From NCBI RefSeq assembly GCF_036985595.1, contig NZ_BTPU01000093.1, positions 1-22,268 on the forward strand: a stretch of 22,268 nucleotides of DNA, given 5' to 3'. Positions 1 through 8,237 of this stretch are shown here, piece by piece. Both the position numbers and the translations under genes were made by a program. The notes below the pieces were generated by a model. It searched no databases. It was given only the letters and a program-made list of their open reading frames with translations, and was not told the origin of the DNA. Each line of letters begins with the position of its first letter. The first letter of the stretch is position 1. Origin of the DNA: Vallitalea maricola. Lineage in GTDB: Bacteria > Bacillota > Clostridia > Lachnospirales > Vallitaleaceae.

Positions 1-1
1 T

Positions 2-823
2 ATTAGCATACTGGCTAATATTTTAGCTGCAAAACAATTATCAGAAAAAACAGGAAAAGGATTATCTAAAAGAGAAATTATTAATCAACAAAGAGAATTT
101 GAGAGAGAGACAAAATGTAATAAAGTCTTTAATATGGATAGACAAGATCCTAACTTTCCAAAAGAATTTGCAAAATTTATAAAAAGATATAATAACTATT
201 GTGATAAAAGTGGACAACCTAATAGAAAGGTAAAGCCTCTTAACGCTAATCCAACTTTAAAAGAAGTAGAAGAACTTAGTTTGAATATGGGTAGTGGAGG
301 AGATAGTGGATATACTGGTAATGGTAATTCATTTATAGTAGCTGGTCTAGAATCTGGAGAAATTGTTTTACCAGATTTATATGGTTCAGCTATACAAGGT
401 GCCATTAATCATGTAGGTATGTATGATTCAAGTAAATATTATAGTCTTTCATCTAAATGTTTTTTTACTGCTAATAATGACAAGAATAAAAATGGTTTAG
501 GATATAGTTATGTAGGAGTAGGTTATGAATCTCCTAACTATTATAGAGATGCATTTGACCAAGTCTACTGTGCTTATGTTAAAAATCATGATAGTGATGA
601 ACTTAATGCATTAAATAAAGCAAAAAGTGAGGCAAATATTGGTGAAAAATATAGTGTTTTATCATTAAAATCAAATACAAGTAAATGGTATTGTTCAAAG
701 GTTGCCTGGTATGGGTACAAATATGGGGCAAATGTAGATATTGACTGCAACGGAGGTTTATTTGTAAAACCTGTAGATATATATAAAGACTCAGATGTAG
801 TTATCTGGAAACATTATGAATAG
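2..823 (+). CDS. YiiX/NlpC-P60-like permuted papain-fold protein, 5' partial
   Basis: The frame is open from base 2 to the stop at 821-823. The first ATG is at 134, but it has no Shine-Dalgarno site and the frame continues upstream of it, so the true start probably lies left of the window. Counting from that ATG, an SGE-I-V motif (about 74-78) is followed by NHVGMY with His93, and WYCSKVAWYGY carries Cys187. This order, His before Cys, with a closing V-x-P-x-D-I segment, is that of the permuted NlpC/P60 (YiiX/YebB-like) hydrolases, which cleave amide or thioester bonds, often in cell-wall or lipid contexts. The substrate cannot be read from the sequence. A terminator follows the gene, so it is a separate transcription unit and probably not part of the PKS cluster. 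The family call is moderate; the function is uncertain. Confidence 0.6.
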   Translation: MSILANILAAKQLSEKTGKGLSKREIINQQREFERETKCNKVFNMDRQDPNFPKEFAKFIKRYNNYCDKSGQPNRKVKPLNANPTLKEVEELSLNMGSGGDSGYTGNGNSFIVAGLESGEIVLPDLYGSAIQGAINHVGMYDSSKYYSLSSKCFFTANNDKNKNGLGYSYVGVGYESPNYYRDAFDQVYCAYVKNHDSDELNALNKAKSEANIGEKYSVLSLKSNTSKWYCSKVAWYGYKYGANVDIDCNGGLFVKPVDIYKDSDVVIWKHYE

Positions 824-882
824 TATGTAATAATTAATAATTACATAATTTAGTACTATATTTAATATTTAGATCAACTCTT

Positions 883-916
883 AAACCCTTAAGTCTTATA
901 CAAGACTAAGGGTTTT
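883..916 (+). terminator. Rho-independent terminator after the YiiX-like gene
   Basis: AAACCCTT-AAGTCTT and AAGACT-AAGGGTTT form a stem of about 14 bp with one bulged A and an ATAC loop. It is followed by TTTTATTATATAT. It lies 60 bases after the stop codon and separates the left gene from the PKS operon. Confidence 0.8.
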
Positions 917-1248
917 ATTATATATGTTAAAAATTATTTCTTATTAATAAACAGCATTTTAAGATAATATTTAATAAAATTACAATTATAGACTAAATAA
1001 TATGAATTGTTTAATTAATAAGTCTGAAATAATAGTAATAAAAAAATATAAATAATTAGATTAATTTAATATGAATGTTATATTCATGTAGACATTAAGT
1101 AAGAAATATGATAATATATTTTGTGGTAAAAAATATTTTGAAAATATATCAAATTATATGATATAATGGTAAATAAGGAAGTTATTTAAAAACTAATGCA
1201 ACTGATGTAATATAATAAATAAACTGTAAAAAATATAAGGAGAAAAAT
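917..1248 (+). other. AT-rich intergenic and leader region upstream of the carboxylase/PKS operon
   Basis: Apart from the promoter described separately, this stretch has no open frame that looks coding and no recognisable RNA gene. It is very AT-rich, with short inverted repeats such as ATGAAT-N5-ATTCAT at 1071-1087. The predicted transcript would have a leader of about 75 bases before accB. I saw no clear riboswitch fold or T-box, and no FapR-like site that I could defend by eye. Confidence 0.5.
1138..1167 (+). promoter_or_regulatory. Candidate sigma-A promoter for the accB-led operon
   Basis: TTGAAA at 1138-1143 and a consensus TATAAT at 1162-1167 are 18 bases apart and lie about 80 bases before the accB start. 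The -35 box lies inside a perfect inverted repeat, ATATTTT-G-AAAATAT (1133-1147), which could be an operator or chance in AT-rich DNA. Confidence 0.5.
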
Positions 1249-1707
1249 ATGGATTATAATGTATTAAATAATTTATTGAAGGTTATTCAAGAATCAAATT
1301 TACCTTATGTTGAAATTAAGACAGATGAACTTTATTTGAAAGCCAAAAATAATCAAGATTGTATTAAAGAAGAAAAAACTTATCTAACTGAAGGCAAAAA
1401 AGAAGATGCTTCTAAATATAATATATCAAGATGTCAAGATGAATGTGTAACAACTGAAATTCCTCAAAATATAGAAATTATCACATCACCTCTTGTAGGG
1501 AAAATTTCATTCACTAATCAAAATAACAAGCAATATATATCCGTAGGTAATAAAGTTAATAAAGGAGATATTGTATGTACTATTGAAGCCATGAAAATGG
1601 TAAATGAAATAGTAAGTAAATATACTGGAACAGTTGTAGATATACTTGTTAAGTCAGATGAATTAGTTGAGTATGGTAGGGAGTTGTTTGTGATACAAAT
1701 TGATTAA
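1249..1707 (+). CDS. accB: Acetyl-CoA carboxylase biotin carboxyl carrier protein
   Basis: This is the carrier subunit of acetyl-CoA carboxylase: its biotin is carboxylated by AccC and passes CO2 to the AccA/AccD transferase to make malonyl-CoA. The 152-residue length is normal for AccB. It has an N-terminal helical segment, a Lys/Glu-rich linker (about 35-70) and a C-terminal biotinyl domain (about 77-151). The biotin site is EAMKM with Lys116. AAGGAG at 1237-1242 supports the ATG at 1249. It is the first gene of the cluster and is followed 18 bases later by accC. Clostridial genomes usually carry an acc set in the fatty-acid operon, so this may be a second, cluster-dedicated copy. That is inference. 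Confidence 0.93.
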   Translation: MDYNVLNNLLKVIQESNLPYVEIKTDELYLKAKNNQDCIKEEKTYLTEGKKEDASKYNISRCQDECVTTEIPQNIEIITSPLVGKISFTNQNNKQYISVGNKVNKGDIVCTIEAMKMVNEIVSKYTGTVVDILVKSDELVEYGRELFVIQID

Positions 1708-1725
1708 GATAATTGAGGTGATAAA

Positions 1726-3054
1726 GTGTTCAAAAAAATATTAATAGCTAATAGAGGAGAAATAGCAGTCAGAGTTATTCGTGCATGTAAAGAAATGGGA
1801 ATAAAAACCTTAGCCGTATATTCAGACATAGATAGAAACAGTCTGCATACCAAATTAGCTGATGAAACCATATGCATTGGTTCTGCAAATGCAAAAGAAA
1901 GTTATTTAAATACATATACTATATTATCAGCAGCAGTTCATAAAGGTGTTGATGCCATTCATCCAGGATATGGGTTTTTATCTGAAAATAGTCAATTTGC
2001 TAGGATGTGCGAAGAATGTAATATAACTTTCATTGGTCCATCCAGCAATACAATCGAATTAATGGGTAATAAAGTGAATGCTAGAAATATTGTAAGGCAG
2101 ATGAACTGTCCTGTAATGAATGCAATAGAGAGTGTTAAGATAGACGAAATACATAATATAGATATTGAAAAAGAAATAGGTTATCCAGTTATTATAAAAG
2201 CTGTTTCAGGTGGTGGAGGAAGAGGTATTCGAGTTGTAAATAGTAAAGATGAACTCTATAATAATATTCTTAACGCTAAAACTGAAGCTGAAAATTATTT
2301 TGGTAATGCAGAGTTATATATTGAAAAATACATAAAGAATGCAAGGCATATAGAATTTCAGATATTAGCAGATAACTATGGAAATGTAGTTCATCTAGGA
2401 GAACGTGAATGTTCTATACAGCGAAAAAATCAAAAAATGATTGAAGAATGTCCTTCAAGCATCATAGATAATGATATGAGAAATACTATGGGGCAGCTTG
2501 CAATAGCCATTGCAAAACAAGTAAATTATTCTGGTGTTGGTACAGTAGAATTTCTGCTGGATGATAATATGAATTATTATTTCCTTGAAATGAATACCAG
2601 AATACAAGTTGAACATCCAGTAACGGAAATGGTTACAGGTATAGATTTGATCAAAGAGCAGATTAAAGCAGCTGCTGGATTGAGTTTGAACATCAAGCAA
2701 GAGGATATTTGTATAACTGGACATTCAGTTGAATGCAGGATAAATGCAGATGATGCAGAGAACAACTTCATACCTCAGACTGGAATTATAAAACGGCTTA
2801 TATTACCAGGAGGTCCAGGAGTTAGAGTTGACTCTTCTGTATTTAATGACTATTATATATCCCATTATTACGATTCATTACTGGCAAAAATAATAGTTCA
2901 TGGTAAAAATAGAGATGAAGCCATAAAAATAATGAAGAGAGCATTAAAAGAAACAGAAATCAAAGGGATAAAGAATAATATAGATTTTCAATACAATATT
3001 ATTTGTTGTGCTGAATTTGAATCGGGAAAATATAATACTCAGATGATTAGTTAA
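1726..3054 (+). CDS. accC: Acetyl-CoA carboxylase, biotin carboxylase subunit
   Basis: ATP-dependent carboxylation of the biotin on AccB, the first half-reaction of malonyl-CoA synthesis. The start is GTG at 1726, supported by GAGGTG at 1715-1720. The N-terminus (KILIANRGEIAVRVIRAC) is the standard biotin-carboxylase opening. An ATP-grasp glycine loop (SGGGGRGIR, about residue 160-170) and EMNTRIQVEHPVTE (about 288-301), with the catalytic Arg/Glu region, are intact. The 442 residues match the stand-alone bacterial AccC length. It lies between accB and accD with gaps under 20 bases, so it is translated from the same operon. Confidence 0.94.
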   Translation: MFKKILIANRGEIAVRVIRACKEMGIKTLAVYSDIDRNSLHTKLADETICIGSANAKESYLNTYTILSAAVHKGVDAIHPGYGFLSENSQFARMCEECNITFIGPSSNTIELMGNKVNARNIVRQMNCPVMNAIESVKIDEIHNIDIEKEIGYPVIIKAVSGGGGRGIRVVNSKDELYNNILNAKTEAENYFGNAELYIEKYIKNARHIEFQILADNYGNVVHLGERECSIQRKNQKMIEECPSSIIDNDMRNTMGQLAIAIAKQVNYSGVGTVEFLLDDNMNYYFLEMNTRIQVEHPVTEMVTGIDLIKEQIKAAAGLSLNIKQEDICITGHSVECRINADDAENNFIPQTGIIKRLILPGGPGVRVDSSVFNDYYISHYYDSLLAKIIVHGKNRDEAIKIMKRALKETEIKGIKNNIDFQYNIICCAEFESGKYNTQMIS

Positions 3055-3068
3055 GGAAAGGTGAGGAT

Positions 3069-3920
3069 ATGATTAAAAATAATATTGCCGAAAATTATAT
3101 TAATGATATTAAAACCAATCAAAGTAAACCTAATAATGATTTGGAATTGCCTAATATATGGATAAAATGTAGTAACTGTAAAAAAATAATGTATTATATG
3201 ACAGTAGACAATAATGATAAGGTATGTCCATATTGTAACAATCATTTAAGGTTAACAGCAGAGGAAAGAATAGACATGATTCTAGATAATGGATCATTTG
3301 AAGAATTTTGTGAAGAAATACCTAATGTTAATTATCTGGATTTTGAAGGTTATTCACAAAAGATAGATAGATTGCAGAAAGAACTAAACACAAGTGAGGC
3401 AGTAATAACTGGTAAAGGATCTATTAATAATAAAAAGATAGTTATATGTATTATGCAGAGTCAGTTTATGATGGGAAGTATGGGAGCTGTAGTAGGAGAA
3501 AAAATAATGCGTGCAATAGAAGCTGCAATAGAAGGTGAACTTCCTTTGATAATCTTCACTGCATCAGGAGGTGCCAGGATGCAAGAAGGCATGATATCTC
3601 TTATGCAGATGGCAAAAATAAGCGGTGGCTTAAGTAGGTTATCAAAGAGTGGACAACTCTATATTACTGTAATCACTGATCCTACAACAGGAGGCGTAAC
3701 TGCAAGTTTTGCCATGCAGGGAGATATTATACTAAGCGAACCTAATGCGCTTATTGGTTTTGCAGGCAAAAGAGTAATAAAACAAACACTCAGAAAGGAC
3801 TTACCAGAGGGCTTTCAGACAGCTGAATTTGTACTGGAACATGGATTTATTGATAGGATTGTCCATAGAAAAGAGTTAAAAGATATCTTAAGTAAAATAT
3901 TAACTATGCATGGGAGATAA
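3069..3920 (+). CDS. accD: Acetyl-CoA carboxylase carboxyltransferase beta subunit
   Basis: Beta half of the carboxyltransferase, which moves CO2 from carboxybiotin to acetyl-CoA. The zinc ribbon is intact: Cys34, Cys37, Cys53, Cys56. The crotonase-fold core shows TASGGARMQEG and PTTGGVTASFAMQGD, then IGFAGKRVI. At 283 residues the length is usual. The Shine-Dalgarno GGAAAGGTGAGG lies just before the ATG at 3069. Its end comes just before the preferred accA start (5 bases later), which suggests translational coupling of the two subunits that form the alpha2beta2 enzyme. Confidence 0.94.
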   Translation: MIKNNIAENYINDIKTNQSKPNNDLELPNIWIKCSNCKKIMYYMTVDNNDKVCPYCNNHLRLTAEERIDMILDNGSFEEFCEEIPNVNYLDFEGYSQKIDRLQKELNTSEAVITGKGSINNKKIVICIMQSQFMMGSMGAVVGEKIMRAIEAAIEGELPLIIFTASGGARMQEGMISLMQMAKISGGLSRLSKSGQLYITVITDPTTGGVTASFAMQGDIILSEPNALIGFAGKRVIKQTLRKDLPEGFQTAEFVLEHGFIDRIVHRKELKDILSKILTMHGR

Positions 3921-3924
3921 TAGA

Positions 3925-4734
3925 ATGAATGAGAATAATAATAATCTTACAGCTTGGGAAAAAGTTCAGCTTGCCAGATTATCTGAGAGACCTAATGCAG
4001 ATGAATACATATATAACATATTAGATGATTTCCTTGAATTTCATGGTGATCGTTACTACGGTGATGATAAGTCAATAATTGGAGGAATAGGAGTTATAGA
4101 TGGAATCAATGTAACTGTAATTGGACAATTAAAAGGAAAGACCTTAGAGGAAAATATAACTAGAAACTTTGGAATGACTATGCCGGAAGGTTACAGAAAA
4201 TCTTTAAGATTAATAAAACAAGCTGAGAAGTTCAACAGGCCAGTCATATGTTTTGTAGATACACCAGGAGCTTATTGTGGTGTGGATGCTGAAGAAAGAG
4301 GACAAGGAGAAGCTATAGCGAGGAATTTAATAGAGCTTATGGATATATCAGTACCAATAGTTTCCATTGTCATAGGTGAAGGTGGTAGTGGTGGTGCACT
4401 GGCATTAAGTATAGCCGATAGAATACTGATGTTAGAGAATGCGGTATATTCTATTATATCACCAGAAGGTTTTGCTAGTATTCTATGGAAAGATAATACC
4501 AAAGCTGAAAAGGCGGCAGAAGTTATGAAAATCACAGCAGATGATTTATATGGATTAGGTATTATAGATGACGTTATAGAAGAACCAGCTGGAGGTGCAC
4601 ATTGCTCAAAAGAATATATTTTCAAGGAAATAAAGATTAGAATATTACAAGAGTTAAAGGAATTACTATCATTGGATAAAGAAGAATTATTACAAAAGCG
4701 ATATAGTAAATATAGAGCTATAGGTAAAGCATGA
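3925..4734 (+). CDS. accA: Acetyl-CoA carboxylase carboxyltransferase alpha subunit
   Basis: Alpha half of the carboxyltransferase. The protein opens with T-x-WE-x-VQLAR-x(3)-RP, typical for AccA without the long N-terminal extension, and has FVDTPGAYCG and IGEGGSGGALAL followed by SIISPEGFASILW, the conserved oxyanion and CoA-binding glycine regions. I chose the ATG at 3925 (269 residues), since GGGAGA at 3912-3917 is well spaced for it. An in-frame ATG at 3910 would overlap accD by 11 bases and has no ribosome binding site. It completes a full accBCDA set and is followed 38 bases later by the PksB-like gene, so the carboxylase is continuous with the PKS genes. Confidence 0.93.
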   Translation: MNENNNNLTAWEKVQLARLSERPNADEYIYNILDDFLEFHGDRYYGDDKSIIGGIGVIDGINVTVIGQLKGKTLEENITRNFGMTMPEGYRKSLRLIKQAEKFNRPVICFVDTPGAYCGVDAEERGQGEAIARNLIELMDISVPIVSIVIGEGGSGGALALSIADRILMLENAVYSIISPEGFASILWKDNTKAEKAAEVMKITADDLYGLGIIDDVIEEPAGGAHCSKEYIFKEIKIRILQELKELLSLDKEELLQKRYSKYRAIGKA

Positions 4735-4772
4735 AGGATAAGATAATAAATAGTATGAAAGGGTAAAATTGA

Positions 4773-5450
4773 ATGAGCCAAACATATCAAATGGTTACCT
4801 TAAAACTTAGACATAATTATTTTAAAAATTATGTTTATATCATAATAGATAATGAAACTCGCTATGGAGCTATAATAGACCCTGCTTGGGAATTGGATGA
4901 AATAGAGAAAACAATTACTAAGTATCAAATAGAGCTCAAAAGTATTTTAATAACTCATGCACATTATGACCATATAAATTTAGTAAATCCTCTAGTTGAT
5001 AAGTATGATGCAGATGTATATATATCAGCAGATGAATCAGAATGCTTTGGTTTTACTTGTAAGAATCAGATAAGAATAAGTGATAATCAAATATTGAAAT
5101 TAGGCAATACATCAATTAAGTGTATGCTTACACCTGGGCATACTATAGGAAGTACCTGTTTCCTATGTTATCGGCATATATTTACTGGGGATACATTATT
5201 TAGTGAAGGATGTGGTTTATGTACATCCTATAGTGGTTCTGCTGAAAAGATGTATCATAGTATTCAAAAGATAAAAAAAGAAATACCAGGTAATATAAGA
5301 GTATATCCTGCTCATTCCTATGGATTCAAACCAGGACATACGTTAGATTATCTTAAGTACAATAACGTATATCTTATATTGGAAGATAAACAAACTTTCA
5401 TAGATTTTAGAATGCGAAAAAACCAGAAAGATTTATTCAATTTCTGTTAA
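4773..5450 (+). CDS. pksB: PksB-like metallo-beta-lactamase-fold hydrolase (glyoxalase II-like)
   Basis: Zn-dependent hydrolase of the glyoxalase II/PksB group found in many trans-AT PKS clusters. Its role there is not settled; thioester hydrolysis is the usual guess. The metal site is complete: H62-x-H64-x-D66-H67, His123 in PGHTIGS, Asp140 in FTGD and His181 in YPAH. The 225 residues fit a single-domain member. GAAAGGG at 4757-4763 supports the start. The protein ends in a short tail (after about 205) that I do not recognise. It sits between the carboxylase and the PPTase in a same-strand run. The fold is certain; the PksB label is by context and motif and less so. Confidence 0.82.
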   Translation: MSQTYQMVTLKLRHNYFKNYVYIIIDNETRYGAIIDPAWELDEIEKTITKYQIELKSILITHAHYDHINLVNPLVDKYDADVYISADESECFGFTCKNQIRISDNQILKLGNTSIKCMLTPGHTIGSTCFLCYRHIFTGDTLFSEGCGLCTSYSGSAEKMYHSIQKIKKEIPGNIRVYPAHSYGFKPGHTLDYLKYNNVYLILEDKQTFIDFRMRKNQKDLFNFC

Positions 5451-5459
5451 TATAAAAAG

Positions 5460-5507
5460 TTGATTCCAGGTTATGCTGCTTGATTATAAGATACTAAATA
5501 TTATAGA
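5460..5507 (+). promoter_or_regulatory. Possible internal promoter before the PPTase gene
   Basis: TTGATT at 5480-5485 and TATAGA at 5502-5507 are 16 bases apart. An alternative pair is TTGATT 5460-5465 with TATAAG 5485-5490, 19 bases apart. The 96-base gap after the hydrolase gene is one of the longest in the operon. In AT-rich DNA such matches are common, so this is weak. Confidence 0.25.
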
Positions 5508-5546
5508 ATGTATAAACAAGTATATGTACTACTAGTGGAGGTAATA

Positions 5547-6290
5547 ATGAAATATACAGATATAACGACAGAGCTTGTTGAAAGCGATAAATCAATACCA
5601 TTAACAATGAGTTTTTGTTCTTTAAAAAGCATTGATTATATAGAAGATGAGTTTATTAATACATATTTAAATATGAATGAAAAAGATTATTACAACAAAT
5701 TAAAATATGATGCAAGAAAAATTTCTTTTCTATTGGGCAGAGTATCTTCCAAAAGAGCTATTGCATCTTACATGGATTGTAATGATTATCAAAGTATATC
5801 CATAGAAAAAGGAATATTCTGTAACCCCATTGTCAAATGTAATAATCATAACATCACTGTGACTATTACCCATACTAAACATATAGGGATGACTGCGGCT
5901 ACAAAAGAATTTTATCCAATAGGGATAGATATTGAAGGAATTGACAAACATTATACAAAAGCAATAAAAACACAATTGACTGATAAAGAAATACAATTAG
6001 TAGAACAACATTCATTGGGAGCAGAAGTGGGATTTGTAACTCTATGGACTATAAAAGAGGCACTATCAAAAGTGTTGAGAATAGGGTTTTTAACATCTCT
6101 AAAAACATATGAAGTTGAACGTATAGAGGGTAATGATTATTGCATAAATGGTTATTACAAAAATTTTAAGATGTTCAAGTCTACAACTTATAAAATTGAT
6201 AAATATTTAGTTACTATATGTTATCCATCTAAATGTGACTTAAAGCTTAATTATGAAACAGTATATAATGCAATAATAAATGATTTATAG
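5547..6290 (+). CDS. sfp: Sfp-type 4'-phosphopantetheinyl transferase
   Basis: Moves the phosphopantetheine arm of CoA to the active serine of carrier proteins, so it would activate the PKS ACPs and the stand-alone ACP of this cluster. The hallmark motifs are present: LGR at 63-65, GIDIE with Asp128 and Glu130 binding Mg, and W-T-I-K-E-A-L-S-K (Trp167, Lys170, Glu171, Lys174). The 247 residues and two-lobed layout are those of Sfp, not of the short AcpS. GGAGG just before the ATG at 5547 decides the start; an in-frame ATG at 5508 has no such site and adds 13 residues of unlike composition. It lies between the hydrolase and the AT gene. Confidence 0.9.
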   Translation: MKYTDITTELVESDKSIPLTMSFCSLKSIDYIEDEFINTYLNMNEKDYYNKLKYDARKISFLLGRVSSKRAIASYMDCNDYQSISIEKGIFCNPIVKCNNHNITVTITHTKHIGMTAATKEFYPIGIDIEGIDKHYTKAIKTQLTDKEIQLVEQHSLGAEVGFVTLWTIKEALSKVLRIGFLTSLKTYEVERIEGNDYCINGYYKNFKMFKSTTYKIDKYLVTICYPSKCDLKLNYETVYNAIINDL

Positions 6291-6319
6291 TTATATAGGT
6301 GCATAAACTATATAGCTAT
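6287..6319 (+). other. Stem-loop across the PPTase stop codon
   Basis: ATAGTTATATAG and CTATATAGCTAT pair over 12 bp (one G-T) around the 9-base loop GTGCATAAA. It overlaps the stop codon at 6288-6290. No clean T-run follows, so I do not call it a full terminator. It could attenuate or protect the message between the PPTase and AT genes. Confidence 0.4.
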
Positions 6320-6365
6320 GATTTATTATGCTGTGAATGTAAATTATTAGAGAGGAGCTAGAAAA

Positions 6366-8207
6366 ATGAAAGTAGTATTTATGTTTTCCGGGCAGGGTTC
6401 TCAGTATTATAATATGGGATTGGATTTGTATAATAATAATACCATTTTTAAAAAGTATATGAATGAATTAGATCAAATAGTAATAGATAACATGGGAAAA
6501 TCAATTATAGATGTTTTGTATAGATCAGGGTCTAAGAATCCTTTCGATAATGTATTATATACATCAGTAGCTATATTTATGGTTGAATATTCTTTAGCGA
6601 ATCTGTTAATAGAAACTGGAATTAATCCAGATTATGTTATTGGATCTAGTATTGGGGAATATACATCAGCAGCAGTTTCCAATGTTATGAGTTATGATGA
6701 TACTATTAGAGCTATATTAAAATTGTCACAATTAGTAAAAGACAATTGTAAGGAAGGTTCCATGTTAGCAGTTTTGGAAAACAGAAAAATATATGATGAC
6801 ATTCCTATATTAAAGAATAATTCAGAAATGGCTGCTGTGAATTTCGATTCACATTTTGTTTTATCTGGAAGTATAGAAGGTATCAATGAAATACAAAAAT
6901 ATCTAAAATCTCAGGAAATCGTATGTGCCAAGCTACCAGTTAGATATGCTTTTCACTCTTCTATGATGGATATAGTTGCAACAGGTTACAAGGATTATTT
7001 GCGTACCAGAATACTTAATAAGCCTCAAATCAACTATATATCTTGTGTAACAGGTGGTCATATAAAAGATATAAAAAACGATTATTATTGGGATACGGTC
7101 AGGAAACCAATACAATTCCAAAATGCTGTAAATAATTTAGATATTGATGAAGAGTACTATTTAATTGATGTAGGACCATCGGGAACTTTAGCTAACTTTA
7201 GTAAACGTATACATTCAAAAGGTATAAAACCAAATAATTTTCAGATAATGACACCTTTTTATAATGAGCTTAAGAATCTAGAAATGCTCACCAAATATTT
7301 TCCAAACGGAAGTAAACCATCCATTAAGATTTCTAGTTCAAATAACAATAATAAATTAACATATATGTTTCCAGGACAAGGATCTCAGGTAAAAGGTATG
7401 GGAGCAGGGTTATTTGAAGAATTTAGACAGCTTACGAATAAGGCAAGTGACATATTAGGGTATTCAATAGAAGAGCTATGTATTGAAGATTTAAATGACC
7501 TATTAAGCAGAACAGATTATACTCAACCAGCACTTTATGTTGTTACTGCAATGTCATATCTTAAGAAAATAAAAGAGACAGGACAAAAACCTGACTTTGT
7601 AATTGGACATAGCTTAGGAGAATATGTAGCTCTATTTGCAGCAGGTGCTTATGATTTTGAGACAGGATTAAATATTGTGAAAAAAAGAGGAGAATTAATG
7701 AATCGAGCTACTGGCGGAGGTATGGCCGCAGTGATTGGTTTAACTAGTGAAGAGGTTGAAAAAGTACTAATAGATAATAAACTTAACACTATAGATATAG
7801 CTAATCTAAATTCTATGAAACAAATTGTAATATCAGGAATGAAAACAGATATAGAAAAAGCAGAAGAAATATTTTCTAGTGTTGAAGGAACAATGATGTT
7901 CATACCTCTAAAAACAAGTGGTGCATTCCATTCAAGATATATGGAGGATGCTAGAAAAGAATTTGAAGATTATCTCTATAATATATCCTTCTCGAATTTA
8001 GAGATACCTGTTATCTCAAATGTTAATGCTAGGGAATACACTCAAAGGGATATTAAAACTAATCTAATAGAACAGATAAATCATTCAGTTAGATGGGAAG
8101 AGAGTATTAGGTATCTAATTGGATTTGGTAAGATGGAGTTTGAAGAGATAGGACCTGGTAATGTGTTAACAAAATTAGTTCAAAGAATAAAAAGAGAAAG
8201 TAAATAA
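6366..8207 (+). CDS. Tandem trans-acyltransferase: acyl hydrolase-like domain fused to malonyl-ACP acyltransferase
   Basis: Two AT domains in one 613-residue protein. AT1 (about 1-310) has the nucleophile Ser95 in GSSIG and His197 in YAFHS, but Leu120 stands where malonyl transferases have the malonate-binding Arg. AT2 (about 331-613) has Ser416 in GHSLG, Arg441 in KKRGELM and His522 in GAFHS, the full malonyl-CoA transferase set. In trans-AT PKSs the AT acts in trans on all modules, and a second AT-like protein of the PedC/PksD kind removes stalled acyl chains. I infer AT2 loads malonyl units and AT1 is a proofreading hydrolase or has a different acyl specificity. A Gly/Ser/Asn-rich linker (about 315-330) joins them. 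GAGGAG at 6352-6357 supports the start. No ER domain is attached. Confidence 0.88.
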   Translation: MKVVFMFSGQGSQYYNMGLDLYNNNTIFKKYMNELDQIVIDNMGKSIIDVLYRSGSKNPFDNVLYTSVAIFMVEYSLANLLIETGINPDYVIGSSIGEYTSAAVSNVMSYDDTIRAILKLSQLVKDNCKEGSMLAVLENRKIYDDIPILKNNSEMAAVNFDSHFVLSGSIEGINEIQKYLKSQEIVCAKLPVRYAFHSSMMDIVATGYKDYLRTRILNKPQINYISCVTGGHIKDIKNDYYWDTVRKPIQFQNAVNNLDIDEEYYLIDVGPSGTLANFSKRIHSKGIKPNNFQIMTPFYNELKNLEMLTKYFPNGSKPSIKISSSNNNNKLTYMFPGQGSQVKGMGAGLFEEFRQLTNKASDILGYSIEELCIEDLNDLLSRTDYTQPALYVVTAMSYLKKIKETGQKPDFVIGHSLGEYVALFAAGAYDFETGLNIVKKRGELMNRATGGGMAAVIGLTSEEVEKVLIDNKLNTIDIANLNSMKQIVISGMKTDIEKAEEIFSSVEGTMMFIPLKTSGAFHSRYMEDARKEFEDYLYNISFSNLEIPVISNVNAREYTQRDIKTNLIEQINHSVRWEESIRYLIGFGKMEFEEIGPGNVLTKLVQRIKRESK

Positions 8208-8237
8208 TATTTTAATGAATAGGTGAGGAGAATGAAT

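Noticed and set aside
134..136. ATG at 134 as the true start of the YiiX-like gene
   Set aside because: There is no ribosome binding site before it, and the same frame is open to the left edge of the window.
1071..1087. ATGAAT-N5-ATTCAT inverted repeat as an operator
   Set aside because: Six-base arms in DNA this AT-rich are expected by chance, and it is far from the promoter boxes.
4272..4790. Minus-strand open frame of 172 codons
   Set aside because: It lies antisense to accA and has no start signal or recognisable protein. It is a shadow of the coding frame.
5508..5546. Upstream start for the PPTase
   Set aside because: The ATG at 5547 has an ideal GGAGG site; the upstream ATG has none, and the extra 13 residues do not belong to the family N-terminus.
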